From Alphaproteobacteria bacterium (GTDB taxonomy: Bacteria; Pseudomonadota; Alphaproteobacteria; M2410), in NCBI GenBank assembly GCA_006226415.1, contig SBGZ01000010.1:1-34438 (forward strand): a stretch of 34,438 nt of DNA. The letters run 5' to 3'. How positions within the stretch are numbered: position 1 is the first letter of the stretch; the number at the start of each line of letters is the position of its first letter. The notes under the pieces are model-generated. The model saw only the letters and a list, made by a program, of their open reading frames with translations, was not told the DNA's origin and ran no database searches. This document shows positions 24,731-34,289 of the stretch, piece after piece. Both the position numbers and the translations under genes were made by a program.

Positions 24731-25936
24731 TCACGTGAGGAGGAGGGCGCGCGCCGTGTCTCCTTGTTTTGCGGGTTCCGCATGAGGCGGACGAATGAGG
24801 AGGCAATCGGCCCGTGCCAATGTGGCGAGCTGTCCGGAATCCTGCGTCCGCGCGGGCAATGCCATGAGGCGGCCATCAGGGTCTGGTGAAAGCGTGGCCC
24901 GCATATAGTCCTGACGCGGACTATCATTGGCCGGCAGGTCCGCGCCCAGCAAAACCATCTGCTGCTCATTGGCCTTGGCTGGGTCCGCCGCGCCCTGAAG
25001 TGCAAAAAGCGCAGGCTTCAGATAAAGCTGCGCGCAAACGAGCGCCGACACCGGATTGCCGGGCAGCCCCATCATCGCCACATCGCCGTAGCGGCCAAAG
25101 ATAAGAGGCTTGCCAGGCTTTTGCGCAATCTTCCAGAAGTCCACCTGGAGCCCATCTTTTGTCAGCACTTTTTGAATAAGGTCATGGTCGCCAACAGAGG
25201 CGCCGCCGATGGTGACAAAAAAATCGGCGTGGCGCGCGAGCGCAGCTTTGGCGCGGAGGTCTTCTTCGGTGTCCTTCGCGATGCCCAGGTCAAGGGCAAT
25301 GCCGCCCCAGGCCTCCACCTGCGCCGCCAGGCCAAAGGCGTTGGAGGAAAGGATCTGATTGTCTCCCACAGGCCCGCCGGGCAGGGCGAGCTCGTTGCCG
25401 GTGGAAAGGATGGCAACCGTGGGCCGCCGGGTGACGGTCAAAACATCCACATTCATAGCGGCTGCAAGCGCAACATCGCGCGGGGACAATCGGCACCCGC
25501 CCTTGAGGAGCATATCACCTTCAGAAAAATCCGCGCCGGCCCGGCGCACATGCGCGCCCAACGGGGCGGCTTCAAGGAGAGTGATCTTGTCACCGTCAGC
25601 TGTGACATTTTCCTGAATGACCACTGTGTCCAGATCACCCGGCAATCGGCCGCCGGTAAAGATCCGCACACAGGTCCCGCGCGGGGCCTCGCCTTCAAAG
25701 CGGCTACCGGCCGGCACTTCGCCAATTTGTGTGAGTGTGATCGGTACGGCACTCACATCCGCACCATGCACCGCATAGCCATCCATGGCAGAAACGGCAA
25801 AAGGCGGCTGCGTCACGCGCGCGGCGACATCGGTGCGAAGAAAGCGCCCGGCGGCCTCTCGCAAGGCCACTTGCTCATTACCGAGCCGTTCCAATGTCGT
25901 GAGAATGCGGGCGAGCGCCTCATCTGGAGAGATCAT
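24731..25936 (-). CDS. moeA: Molybdopterin molybdenumtransferase
   Basis: Inserts molybdate into adenylylated molybdopterin to make molybdenum cofactor. The 401-residue protein has the N-terminal PPFAVSAMDGYAVHG motif, the GGRLPGDLDTVVIQE segment, PTVAILSTGNEL and GGASVGDHDL in the MoaB/Mog-like domain, and MGLPGNPVSALV near the C-terminus. Length is normal. It starts four bases after the moaC stop, a tightly coupled pair. The ordering trp-moaC-moeA-lexA is common in Alphaproteobacteria; here an islet separates moeA from lexA. Confidence 0.96.
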   Translation of the reverse strand: MISPDEALARILTTLERLGNEQVALREAAGRFLRTDVAARVTQPPFAVSAMDGYAVHGADVSAVPITLTQIGEVPAGSRFEGEAPRGTCVRIFTGGRLPGDLDTVVIQENVTADGDKITLLEAAPLGAHVRRAGADFSEGDMLLKGGCRLSPRDVALAAAMNVDVLTVTRRPTVAILSTGNELALPGGPVGDNQILSSNAFGLAAQVEAWGGIALDLGIAKDTEEDLRAKAALARHADFFVTIGGASVGDHDLIQKVLTKDGLQVDFWKIAQKPGKPLIFGRYGDVAMMGLPGNPVSALVCAQLYLKPALFALQGAADPAKANEQQMVLLGADLPANDSPRQDYMRATLSPDPDGRLMALPARTQDSGQLATLARADCLLIRPPHAEPAKQGDTARALLLT

Positions 25937-25940
25937 GGCC

Positions 25941-26714
25941 TCAGAGCCCCGGATACAAATCTTCGGGCCTCAGCCGCAAAGCGGCAGCCAGCTTGGCTTC
26001 GTCCTCGGCAGAGAGGCTCGCAAGGCGTCCTTGCAGGAAGCTGTAGAGCGTACCGGAGGCGATCCCCGCATCCTGCGCCCAGCGCCTGGGCTTGATGCGC
26101 TTGGCTTCCATGAAGTGCCGCAGCGCCTCGCGCTTGGCGTTGGGGCTAACATGTTCCGGCACGGGATCGAGTTTGACAGCTTCTGCCCGTGCGGCGGGCC
26201 GTGCCTGCATGCCTCGGCTGCGCAGTGGCGGCGCTTCTTTTTTAGAGCTAAAGGTGCCCGACTTGCCACCTTCTTTATGGGCGAGGGTGATGTCGCTGAT
26301 GACCATCTCCTTGTCGGCGGCCTTGACCATATCGTAGATCGTCAGCGCGGCGACCGAGACGGCGGTCAGGGCTTCCATCTCAACCCCGGTCTTACCGCTG
26401 ACTTTAACTTCCGCCGTAATCTCAACGGAGGAGGTGGCCTCATCGCATTCAAGATCAAGCGAGACTTCGGTAATGGGGAGCGGATGGCAAAGCGGGATGA
26501 GGTCTGAGGTCTTTTTCGCCGCCATGATGCCGGCCACCCGCGCAACGCCAAGCACATCGCCTTTTGCCGCCGTGCCTTCGCGAATGAGCGCCAGGGTTTC
26601 GGCTTTCATGGTAATGCGCCCCCGCGCAACCGCGCGCCGCTCGGTCACATCCTTGGCCGAAACGTCCACCATGGCGGCCTTGCCGTCCTTGTCAAAATGG
26701 CTGAGCTTGCTCAT
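25941..26714 (-). CDS. moaC: Cyclic pyranopterin monophosphate synthase MoaC with C-terminal helix-turn-helix-like extension
   Basis: First part of molybdenum cofactor synthesis: makes cyclic pyranopterin monophosphate with MoaA. Residues 1 to about 157 are a complete Moa[35 protein letters not shown], and [23 protein letters not shown] with KADKEMVI-type ending. The protein is 257 residues, about 95 more than usual. Residues about 158-190 are a linker, and 192-257 resemble a small XRE-like helix-turn-helix domain ([34 protein letters not shown]). The frame is continuous, so this is a genuine fusion unless there is a sequencing error near the junction. It lies between trpC (24 bases) and moeA. 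Confidence 0.94.
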   Translation of the reverse strand: MSKLSHFDKDGKAAMVDVSAKDVTERRAVARGRITMKAETLALIREGTAAKGDVLGVARVAGIMAAKKTSDLIPLCHPLPITEVSLDLECDEATSSVEITAEVKVSGKTGVEMEALTAVSVAALTIYDMVKAADKEMVISDITLAHKEGGKSGTFSSKKEAPPLRSRGMQARPAARAEAVKLDPVPEHVSPNAKREALRHFMEAKRIKPRRWAQDAGIASGTLYSFLQGRLASLSAEDEAKLAAALRLRPEDLYPGL

Positions 26715-26738
26715 GGGGGCGAGTTTGTCACACTTCGC

Positions 26739-27536
26739 CTAGCGCGACAACGCGCTTAGCTGGCGGGTCGCTGCTTCCACATCGTCCTGCCGCATCAGGC
26801 TTTCCCCGATCAGAAAGCTATAGGCGCCGCATTTAGCGAGGCGGGAAAGGTCGTCAGGTGCGTGAATGCCGCTTTCGCTGATCAGCAAACGATCCTCAGG
26901 CACCTGCGCGGCGAGGCGCTCCGTTGTCTCAAGCGAAGTTTCAAAGGTCTTGAGATTGCGGTTATTGATGCCAAGGAGCGGGCTCTTGAGGGCGAGGGCG
27001 CGGGTAAGTTCTTCTTCGTTGTGAACTTCCAGAAGCACGCTCATGCCAAGCGCGAAAGCGGTTTCTTCAAGCGCTTGCGCCTGATCGTCGCTTACCGCCG
27101 CCAGAATGATCAAAATGCAATCGGCGTTCCACGAGCGCGCCTCATAGACCTGATAGGGGTCATACATGAAATCCTTGCGCAGCGCGGGCAGAGACACCGC
27201 CGCGCGGGCAGCCGTCAAAAATTCTGGCGCCCCTTGAAAGGACGGCGTGTCGGTGAGTACGGAAAGACAGGTAGCGCCGCCCGCCTCATAGGCGCGGGCA
27301 AGGGCAGGCGGGTCAAAATCCTCGCGGATGAGGCCTTTTGACGGGCTCGCCTTCTTGATTTCGCAGATGAGGCCAAACCGGCCTTCCGCAACACGGGCCC
27401 TAAGGGCCCCGGCAAAATCACGCACCGGATCGGCCTGCACCGCCATGGCCTCGATCAGGCTTTGCGGCGTCCGGGCCTTGGCGGCGTTGATCTCATCGCG
27501 CTTATAAGCGCCGATACGGTCAAGAACAGTAGACAT
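26739..27536 (-). CDS. trpC: Indole-3-glycerol phosphate synthase
   Basis: Converts CdRP to indole-3-glycerol phosphate in tryptophan synthesis. The 265-residue TIM barrel has [17 protein letters not shown] with the catalytic Lys, [51 protein letters not shown] and [13 protein letters not shown]. It is a stand-alone TrpC, not fused to TrpF. It follows trpD by nine bases and is followed by moaC. Nothing unusual seen. Confidence 0.97.
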   Translation of the reverse strand: MSTVLDRIGAYKRDEINAAKARTPQSLIEAMAVQADPVRDFAGALRARVAEGRFGLICEIKKASPSKGLIREDFDPPALARAYEAGGATCLSVLTDTPSFQGAPEFLTAARAAVSLPALRKDFMYDPYQVYEARSWNADCILIILAAVSDDQAQALEETAFALGMSVLLEVHNEEELTRALALKSPLLGINNRNLKTFETSLETTERLAAQVPEDRLLISESGIHAPDDLSRLAKCGAYSFLIGESLMRQDDVEAATRQLSALSR

Positions 27537-27545
27537 GGGACCCGC

Positions 27546-28568
27546 TCACGAGTTGGAAACTTGAACGAGGGTTTCAAGCACGCGTGCGGCATGGCCCTCG
27601 TCAATGGCCAAAGCGGCCTGCGCCAGGCCTTCTGGCAGGTCTTGGGCTTGACCCGCAACCACCAAAGCCGCGGCAGCATTCAGAAGCACAATGTCGCGAT
27701 AGGGACCTTGTTCGCCCGCCAGAAGTGCTTTGATCTTGGCCGCATTCATTTTCGGATCGCCGCCTTTGAGGTCTTCTGGCCGCGCGCGGGCAAGGCCCAC
27801 CTCTTCCGGCGTAATTGTGAAAGTGCGGATCTGACCTTGGTCAAGCTCCGCCACATGGGTTGCGCCCGTGGTGGTAATCTCATCAAGACCGTCTTCGCCG
27901 TGCACGATCCAGACTTTCTCTGAGCCGAGATCGCGCAAAACCTCCGAGAAGGGTTCAACCCACTGCTTGGAGAAGACGCCAATAAGCTGGCGTTTGGTTC
28001 CCGCCGGGTTGGAAAGAGGGCCCAGAAGATTAAAAATCGTCCGTGTGCCGAGCTCCATGCGGATCGGCGCCACATGCTTCATCGCTGCATGATGATTGGG
28101 CGCCATCATGAAGCCCATGCCCGCTTTCTCGATGCATTCGGTGATCTTTTCCGGCGAGGTGTTGATGTTAACGCCCAGCTCTTCGAGGGCCTGCGCGGTG
28201 CCGGATTTCGACGAAAGGGCGCGGTTACCATGTTTGGCCAGCGGCACGCCGCAAGCGGCCACCACAAAGGCAGCGCCCGTAGAGATGTTCCACGTGCCGG
28301 AGGCGTCACCGCCCGTGCCGCAATTGTCAATCGCATTGCTCGGCGCCCCCACTTTGAGAGATTTCTCCCGCATGACCTTGGCGCCCGCGGCAATTTCGCC
28401 GACCGTTTCGCCGCGCACACGCAGCGCCATGAGAAGGGCGCCAGTCTGCGCCGGTGTGGTGGTTCCGGACATCATGGCGTCAAAGGCGGCATAAGCGTCG
28501 TCCCTTGACAATTCCTTGCCGTCCGCCACATGGGCGATCAGTCGTTTGAGGGTCGCATCGTCGCTCAC
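27546..28568 (-). CDS. trpD: Anthranilate phosphoribosyltransferase
   Basis: Transfers phosphoribose to anthranilate. The 340-residue protein has the PRPP-binding GTGGD at residues 84-88 ([16 protein letters not shown]), [21 protein letters not shown] and [17 protein letters not shown]. The GTG start overlaps the trpG stop (GTGA), so translation is likely coupled. It is a separate gene from trpG, unlike the fused form in enterobacteria. Confidence 0.97.
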   Translation of the reverse strand: MSDDATLKRLIAHVADGKELSRDDAYAAFDAMMSGTTTPAQTGALLMALRVRGETVGEIAAGAKVMREKSLKVGAPSNAIDNCGTGGDASGTWNISTGAAFVVAACGVPLAKHGNRALSSKSGTAQALEELGVNINTSPEKITECIEKAGMGFMMAPNHHAAMKHVAPIRMELGTRTIFNLLGPLSNPAGTKRQLIGVFSKQWVEPFSEVLRDLGSEKVWIVHGEDGLDEITTTGATHVAELDQGQIRTFTITPEEVGLARARPEDLKGGDPKMNAAKIKALLAGEQGPYRDIVLLNAAAALVVAGQAQDLPEGLAQAALAIDEGHAARVLETLVQVSNS

Positions 28569-29173
28569 AGGATCTCCTCCAGCGCGCGGGTCTTAAGCCC
28601 TGCGATCTCCATAAAGTTCTTGAGGAGCTGGTGCCCGTGTTCTGTCGCAATGCTTTCTGGGTGAAACTGGACGCCGTGAATGGGGTAGGCCGCGTGTCGA
28701 ACGCCCATGATCACGCCGTCTTCGGTCTTGGCATTGACAATCAGCGTATCGGGCACACTCGGCGGATCGATGGTGAGGCTGTGGTAGCGCGTGGCATTAA
28801 AAGGGTTGGCCAGGTCTTTAAAGACGCCGGTCCCGTCATGCAGGATGGCACTTACCTTGCCATGCATACAGGTCGGTGCCCGCACAATCTTGCCGCCGAA
28901 GATCTGTCCAATGGACTGATGTCCGAGGCACACCCCAAGAATGGGAATATCGGCCTTGGCCCGATCTATGAGCTCAAGGCAGATGCCCGCTTTGTCCGGA
29001 TCACAAGGCCCGGGCGAGAGCACTATGGCCTGCGGGCCCATCGCCAGCGCCTCATCCACTGTGAGGGCATCATTGCGGCGCACTTCCACTTCGGCCCCGA
29101 GCTGCCCCAGATAATGGACCAGGTTGTAAGTAAAACTGTCATAGTTATCGATAAGTAGGATCATGACCGTCAC
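28565..29173 (-). CDS. trpG: Anthranilate synthase glutamine amidotransferase component
   Basis: Supplies ammonia from glutamine to TrpE. Class I glutamine amidotransferase of 202 residues with nucleophile C82 in [13 protein letters not shown] and the His-Glu pair in [14 protein letters not shown]. The GTG at 29173 overlaps the trpE stop and has AAGGG six bases upstream; ATG 29164 would remove three residues. Being next to trpE it is assigned to tryptophan; the close relative PabA (folate) cannot be excluded as an additional role. Confidence 0.95.
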   Translation of the reverse strand: MTVMILLIDNYDSFTYNLVHYLGQLGAEVEVRRNDALTVDEALAMGPQAIVLSPGPCDPDKAGICLELIDRAKADIPILGVCLGHQSIGQIFGGKIVRAPTCMHGKVSAILHDGTGVFKDLANPFNATRYHSLTIDPPSVPDTLIVNAKTEDGVIMGVRHAAYPIHGVQFHPESIATEHGHQLLKNFMEIAGLKTRALEEIL

Positions 29174-30681
29174 CGATTACCCTTGTTGAAGCGGTGGGCT
29201 TCCTGCGCAGCGGAAAAAAGCGCTTTGGATTTGTTGACGCATTCCTGATGTTCAAACTCAGGATCAGAGTCATAAACAACACCGCCGCCCGCCTGAACAT
29301 ACATCATGCCATCTTTGACAAGCGCCGTGCGCAGAACAATACAGGTGTCCATAGAGCCATTGGCGGAAAAATAACCAACGGCACCGGCGTAGATGCCGCG
29401 CTTTTCTTTCTCGAGTTCGTCGATGATCTCCATCGCCCGCACTTTGGGCGCACCTGAGACGGTGCCTGCCGGAAAACCTGCGACAAGCGCCGAGACCGCA
29501 TCGAAGTTTTCCCGGTCAATCTCACCTTCGACATTCGATACGATATGCATCACATGAGAGTAGCGCTCGACGCCGAACTGATGTGTCACTTTAACCGTGC
29601 CGGGTTTTGAGACACGGCCGGTATCATTGCGCCCAAGATCGAGTAGCATCAAGTGCTCGGCGATCTCTTTCGGGTCCGCCAGCAGCTCTTCTTCCAGTGC
29701 CAGATCTTCCTGAGGGGTTTCACCCCGCTTGCGGGTTCCGGCAATGGGCCGAATGGTGACTGTGTCGTCGCGCAGGCGCACCAGAATTTCCGGGCTCGAC
29801 CCCACAATGCAAAAGTCTCCGTGGTCCATGAAATAGAGGAAGGGCGAAGGGTTCAGCCGTCTCAGGGCCCGATAAAGCGCAAAAGGCGGCAGCTTGAAGG
29901 GCTGGCGAAAGCACTGGCTCGGCACCACCTGAAAAATGTCACCGGCTTTGATGTATTCTTTCGCCTTACGCACGATCTCCAGATATTCCTCGTGCGGCGT
30001 ATTGGACACCGGCTCCGGCATATCGCTGAAATCAATCTCGTCGCTATCATCGCGCGGCAGCGAGCGATCAAGATCGCTGACGACATTGGTCAGCCGCTCA
30101 CAGGCCTGAGCATAGGCCCCGCGCGCCGATTGACCCTGGTCCGGCCGCACCGGCGTGACAACAATGATCTCGTCCCGGATATTGTCGAAAATTGCGCAGA
30201 TCGTTGGCCGCAAAAGTTCGGCGTCCGGTATGCCCAAGGGGTCCGGTAGCTCGGTGGGCAGGGTCTCCATCAACCGAACCATGTCATATCCGAGATATCC
30301 AAACACCCCGGCGGCCATGGGCGGCAATTCTTCCGGCAGGTCGATGCGCGCGCCGTCAATCAGATCGCGCAAGGCATCCAGCGCCGGCTTGTCGCAGGGC
30401 GTGAAAGCATTGGGGTCAATTCGTGGTTGGTCATTGACCGCAGCCTTGCCGCCGCGGCAGCGCCAGATCAGATCCGGCTTCATGCCAATGATCGAATAGC
30501 GGCCTCGGATTTCACCGCCTTGCACGGACTCATACAAAAAACAATGAGACTGTCCGTTAGTCAGCTTCATCATCGCAGAGACGGGCGTCTCCAGATCGGC
30601 GACAAGACGTGTCCAGATGACTTGCGGCTTACCGGTATTAAAGGTGGCCTCAAAATCCGAATAACTGGGTTGGATAAGCAT
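29170..30681 (-). CDS. trpE: Anthranilate synthase component I
   Basis: Converts chorismate to anthranilate with TrpG. The 503-residue protein has the N-terminal regulatory domain with the Trp-binding LETPVSAMMKL region, and the chorismate-binding core: PFLYFMDHGDFCIVGSSPEILV, PIAGTRKRGETPQED, LMLLDLGRNDTGRV and the AGFPAGTVSGAPKVRAMEIIDELE signature. I take the start at ATG 30681 (MLIQPSYSDFEATF), ten bases after the ppiD stop; an in-frame start at 30729 would overlap ppiD by 38 bases and add unconserved residues. No Trp-rich leader peptide is visible upstream, so attenuation is not supported. Confidence 0.96.
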   Translation of the reverse strand: MLIQPSYSDFEATFNTGKPQVIWTRLVADLETPVSAMMKLTNGQSHCFLYESVQGGEIRGRYSIIGMKPDLIWRCRGGKAAVNDQPRIDPNAFTPCDKPALDALRDLIDGARIDLPEELPPMAAGVFGYLGYDMVRLMETLPTELPDPLGIPDAELLRPTICAIFDNIRDEIIVVTPVRPDQGQSARGAYAQACERLTNVVSDLDRSLPRDDSDEIDFSDMPEPVSNTPHEEYLEIVRKAKEYIKAGDIFQVVPSQCFRQPFKLPPFALYRALRRLNPSPFLYFMDHGDFCIVGSSPEILVRLRDDTVTIRPIAGTRKRGETPQEDLALEEELLADPKEIAEHLMLLDLGRNDTGRVSKPGTVKVTHQFGVERYSHVMHIVSNVEGEIDRENFDAVSALVAGFPAGTVSGAPKVRAMEIIDELEKEKRGIYAGAVGYFSANGSMDTCIVLRTALVKDGMMYVQAGGGVVYDSDPEFEHQECVNKSKALFSAAQEAHRFNKGNR

Positions 30682-30691
30682 TTGCGCGCGC

Positions 30692-32599
30692 TTACTGAGA
30701 TTGCGGCACAATGCCAACAACCTGGTCAATAGCCGCTTGATTTCTCTTTACGCTGTATTCCCCCAGCAATCCGCTCACATAAAGATCCTGAACGTCGCGT
30801 GACATCTGAGTTCCGATCTGATCCTGAAACGAGTCGATGATCTGACCGGCCGCTGCGGAATTGGGAATGTCTATGCTGGTCAGCCTCGCCACAATCAGGC
30901 TGTCGCCTTCCGGCATGTTGCCATAGACGAAGTTACCTACTTGGCTGCTGAAAAGCTGTCGAACCATACCGCTGGACAGAAGATCGGTAGGCTCCCCGCG
31001 CTTAATGGGGGTGGGGACCGTCAAAACGCCGCGACCAATGGAATCGCCGACTTCTGCAAAGGCCTCGCCCTTGTTGCCCCGTTCAACGAGAGAAAGCGCG
31101 AGCTCTTCCAAACGATTGGCTCTTTGCACCTTGCGCCATTCCACGAGAGCGTTCGCCCGAACATCTTCAAACGGTTTCAAAACCGAAGGTGTGATTTCGT
31201 CAACCTGCAGGGTGACATATTCGCCTTCCGAGACTTCCAAAACATCACTGGCAAAGCCGACCACGGTCGCAAAGGCTTCTTCCAGAAACTTTGGGTCTGC
31301 CGGAAGATCTGCAACAGCTAGTCCATGGGCGTCTTTGCCCTCGCTGGAGACCGCGTCAATTACCGAAATCGTCAGGCCAACCTTTTGAGCGATGTCAGCC
31401 ATGGGCGTGCCAGAGGCAATCTCCTCTTCCACAACATCCAAAGTCTCAAATACGAGGTCCTGCGCATTTCGCTCGGCAATCTGCTTGCGAAGATCTTCCC
31501 GAACATCGTCAAGGGTTTGAACCACCTCAGGCTCAATGTCGAGGAGCTCAACCAAGGACCAGCTCAGGCCGCCCTGGATGGGATCGGTAATGCCGGGTTC
31601 AGTCATGCCAAACACGACGTCGGCAACGGGCTTGTCAGAGATGTCTTTTTCCATGACCGAGCCGAGATTATATTCTTGTGGCCGGAAGCCAAGGCTCTCG
31701 GCGACGTCATTAAAGCTCTCACCTGCATCGATCCGCGACTTGGCCTCTTTGATCATTTCTTCAGAGCCGAAGATCTGTTTAACCATGCGCGATTCCGGCG
31801 TGATGTAATTGGGCTTAAGCCGATCATAGAGCGCGGCAATATCTTCTTCGCTGATCAGAACCTTATCGGTGAAATCAGCGGGCTTAATGTCTAGATAAGA
31901 GATTTGACGCAGCTCAGGCTCTGTGAACATGGCGGCATTGGCTTCATAAAATTCCTTCAAAGCCTCGTCGCCGGGATCTTCGATAGCACCGACGAGATCC
32001 GGAGACAGCATGATATATTCCGCGCCGCGGGTTTCTGCCTGATAGCGGAAGAGTAGCTCCGCCAGCCCCTTCGGCGGGGTAATGCCGGCGCGAACCATAT
32101 CAAACATTTGCTCAATTACGACGTCCGAACGGAGGCCAGACTCAAACTCCGCCTGATCGATATTATTGGAATTCAGCAGCAGCTGATATTGGTTGGGGTC
32201 GAAACGTTTGTCGCCACCCTGGAAAGCCTCGATTTTGAAAAGCTCCCGTTTCACAGCCTTGTCCGATCCGACAACGCCCAGGCTGCGCGCATGTTTGCTG
32301 AGGGCAGTGCGATTGACCAAAGAGCCCAGGACCTGGTCAACCAGGCCCATCTGCATGGCAAGTTCAGGCGTGACCGGTTGACCGATTTGCTGGCCGATCT
32401 GCTTCGTCTGGCGGTCATAAGCGCTGTAGAACTCTTGAATGCCAATCTCGTCGCCGCCAACGGTCGCGACGGCCCGCCCGCCTGTTGAGCGAACGGTGTC
32501 TCCAACATTGCCGACAATCACGAAGCTGAGGGCGATGAGGCCAAGCAAAACCACAATAACGGGGGACTTGGAGAGTTTGCGAAGTCGTTCGAGCGCCAT
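30692..32599 (-). CDS. ppiD: PpiD/SurA-like membrane-anchored periplasmic chaperone
   Basis: Helps outer-membrane and exported proteins fold in the periplasm. The 635-residue product has a cytoplasmic start (MALERLRKLSKS), one signal-anchor helix (PVIVVLLGLIALSFVIVGNV) and a SurA_N-type domain (RAVATVGGDEIGIQEFYSAYDRQ). A parvulin-type PPIase-like region follows around residues 270-350 (QIFGSEEMIKEAKSRIDAGESFNDVAESLG, GLSWSLVELLDIEPE). It is the first gene of the trp-moa operon and is divergent from tpiA. Whether it has prolyl isomerase activity cannot be read from the sequence. Confidence 0.9.
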   Translation of the reverse strand: MALERLRKLSKSPVIVVLLGLIALSFVIVGNVGDTVRSTGGRAVATVGGDEIGIQEFYSAYDRQTKQIGQQIGQPVTPELAMQMGLVDQVLGSLVNRTALSKHARSLGVVGSDKAVKRELFKIEAFQGGDKRFDPNQYQLLLNSNNIDQAEFESGLRSDVVIEQMFDMVRAGITPPKGLAELLFRYQAETRGAEYIMLSPDLVGAIEDPGDEALKEFYEANAAMFTEPELRQISYLDIKPADFTDKVLISEEDIAALYDRLKPNYITPESRMVKQIFGSEEMIKEAKSRIDAGESFNDVAESLGFRPQEYNLGSVMEKDISDKPVADVVFGMTEPGITDPIQGGLSWSLVELLDIEPEVVQTLDDVREDLRKQIAERNAQDLVFETLDVVEEEIASGTPMADIAQKVGLTISVIDAVSSEGKDAHGLAVADLPADPKFLEEAFATVVGFASDVLEVSEGEYVTLQVDEITPSVLKPFEDVRANALVEWRKVQRANRLEELALSLVERGNKGEAFAEVGDSIGRGVLTVPTPIKRGEPTDLLSSGMVRQLFSSQVGNFVYGNMPEGDSLIVARLTSIDIPNSAAAGQIIDSFQDQIGTQMSRDVQDLYVSGLLGEYSVKRNQAAIDQVVGIVPQSQ

Positions 32600-32792
32600 G
32601 GGTGTCGCCTTGTATCCTTGTTAAAACCGGGCCCAGCAGGGCGCGCGGGGGTGAACCTAAGTATATAAAGTCCCTCCAAATACCAGCAAGACTCCCACAA
32701 AACAATGCGAAAAGCCGTGTTCTGGGGCTGATAATTGTGAGGGATTTCTGTATAGAAGGGCCAAACCTGAGTCGCAAGAAAGGTCATGTCTA

Positions 32793-33575
32793 ATGGTTAA
32801 ACAAGCTCCCAAGGGTCCGGTGCGCAGAGCGCCCAAGCCCATTATCATCGGAAATTGGAAGATGAATGGCCTAACGGCCGCGACCAAAGAGGTTAAGGCG
32901 CTGAACGCCCTGCTCAAAAAAGCAGGCCGCATAGGCTGTGATGTGATGATTTGCCCGCCAGCGACTTTGATCAGCACTCTGGTGGAAGCCGCCAAACGCA
33001 CCCGCATTGCCATCGGCGGACAGGACTGCCATGCCCAGGTTTCCGGTGCCCATACCGGAGACATTTCAGCTGAAATGATCAAGGATCTGAAGGGGAAAGC
33101 GGTCATTGTCGGCCATTCCGAACGTCGGGCCGACCATGGGGAGAGCGATGCGATCGTTAAAGCCAAGGCTGAAGCGGCCCTGCGGGCGGAGCTCACCGCC
33201 ATCGTTTGTATCGGTGAGACTGAGGCCGAGCGCGATGAGGGTAAGACCTTGCGGGTCATCGGACGCCAGCTCAAGGGCTCGCTGCCTGACACCGCGACCC
33301 CGGAAACGGTGATTGTCGCATATGAACCGGTTTGGGCCATTGGCACGGGCCGCACCCCGACCAGCGCGGAAATTCTGACGGTTCACGCCTTTATCCGGAA
33401 AAAGCTCATGGACCGGTTTGGCGATCAGGGATCCTCCTTCCGCATTCTTTACGGCGGCTCCATGAAGCCGTCCAATGCCGAGGAGATCCTCGCCCTGGCC
33501 AATGTTAACGGCGGCCTGGTGGGGGGCGCCAGTTTGAAGGCGGCGGATTTCTTCGGGATTATCGAGGCCGCTTGA
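32793..33575 (+). CDS. tpiA: Triosephosphate isomerase
   Basis: Interconverts glyceraldehyde 3-phosphate and dihydroxyacetone phosphate. The 260-residue TIM barrel has the catalytic residues K23 in [10 protein letters not shown]108 in VIVGHSERR and E178 in [10 protein letters not shown], then the phosphate-binding [13 protein letters not shown] and [10 protein letters not shown] roughly 12-residue basic N-terminal extension precedes the core. AAAGG lies nine bases upstream of the ATG. The 193-base divergent spacer with ppiD must hold both promoters; I see TATAGA at about 32752 but no convincing -35. Confidence 0.97.
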   Translation: MVKQAPKGPVRRAPKPIIIGNWKMNGLTAATKEVKALNALLKKAGRIGCDVMICPPATLISTLVEAAKRTRIAIGGQDCHAQVSGAHTGDISAEMIKDLKGKAVIVGHSERRADHGESDAIVKAKAEAALRAELTAIVCIGETEAERDEGKTLRVIGRQLKGSLPDTATPETVIVAYEPVWAIGTGRTPTSAEILTVHAFIRKKLMDRFGDQGSSFRILYGGSMKPSNAEEILALANVNGGLVGGASLKAADFFGIIEAA

Positions 33576-33687
33576 GGGTCCGCGAGGCAGCAAAATGCCC
33601 CTTAGGACTTGCCGAGCCGCATCCAAGGGGATAAAAGACGCGCTTGTTGTCCCGGGAAAGCCCGGCAGACCGGAGAATTAGAGCCAG

Positions 33688-34155
33688 ATGTTTACTGTAT
33701 TCTTGATCATCCAAATCATGATCATTGTCGCCCTGGTGGCGGTCATTCTGTTGCAACGTTCAGAGGGCGGCGCCCTTGGTATGGGCGGCGGCGGCGGTAT
33801 GGGGGGGCTGATGTCCGGACGGGGCGCAGCCAATCTCCTGACCCGGACAACGGCGATCCTGGCGGCAGGGTTCTTTGCGACCTCGATCATCCTGACCGTC
33901 CTGGCCAGAACACAGGACGAAGGTGTTCTCGAATTTGATGAAAATGATTTGGCCCCTCCGGTTGAAGCGACATTGCCCGAGGGCGGCATTGTTCCCGCTG
34001 CCGATCTGGACACCTCTACCGGTGAAGACGCCGCGGGCGCTGATGCGACACCGGTGATCGACTTGGGTGTGATCGATGAAGGATCAGACAGCGCGGCTGA
34101 ACCCTCGGCGGATGTCGTCGACGAAGGCGAACCGGTCGTCCCTGACAGCGAATAA
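33688..34155 (+). CDS. secG: Protein translocase subunit SecG
   Basis: Small partner of SecYE in the inner-membrane translocon. The two-helix core (residues 1-75) has VILLQRSEGGALGMGGGGGMGGLMSGRGAANLLTRTTAILAAGFFATSI, here spanning more than usual of the Gly-rich loop. Residues about 80-155 are a low-complexity Asp/Glu/Ala tail, commonly seen in Alphaproteobacteria. GGAG precedes the ATG by about ten bases. tpiA-secG-pyrG is the standard order. The identity is firm despite the short conserved part. Confidence 0.94.
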   Translation: MFTVFLIIQIMIIVALVAVILLQRSEGGALGMGGGGGMGGLMSGRGAANLLTRTTAILAAGFFATSIILTVLARTQDEGVLEFDENDLAPPVEATLPEGGIVPAADLDTSTGEDAAGADATPVIDLGVIDEGSDSAAEPSADVVDEGEPVVPDSE

Positions 34156-34175
34156 CGCGGCGTTTCGAAATCTTC

Positions 34176-34191
34176 GAGTCCGCGAGGACTC
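34176..34191 (+). other. Hairpin in the secG-pyrG spacer
   Basis: A 6-bp perfect stem (GAGTCC at 34176-34181 with GGACTC at 34186-34191) closed by a GCGA tetraloop. No T-run follows, so I do not call it a terminator; it may be an RNA stability or processing element. Confidence 0.35.
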
Positions 34192-34289
34192 CCATTCCCT
34201 CATCATTCTTCGGACAGCGAAAAAATAATTCGCCTCAACGATAGAATTCGCTTTCTTCCGGCAGCAGGAATCGATTAATCTGCAATCCC

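Noticed and set aside
30682-30729. Upstream trpE start overlapping ppiD
   Set aside because: The added residues do not resemble TrpE and would overlap ppiD; the ATG at 30681 gives a normal TrpE length.
34171-34200. Rho-independent terminator after secG
   Set aside because: A perfect hairpin is present but no T-run follows, so only a stem-loop is reported.
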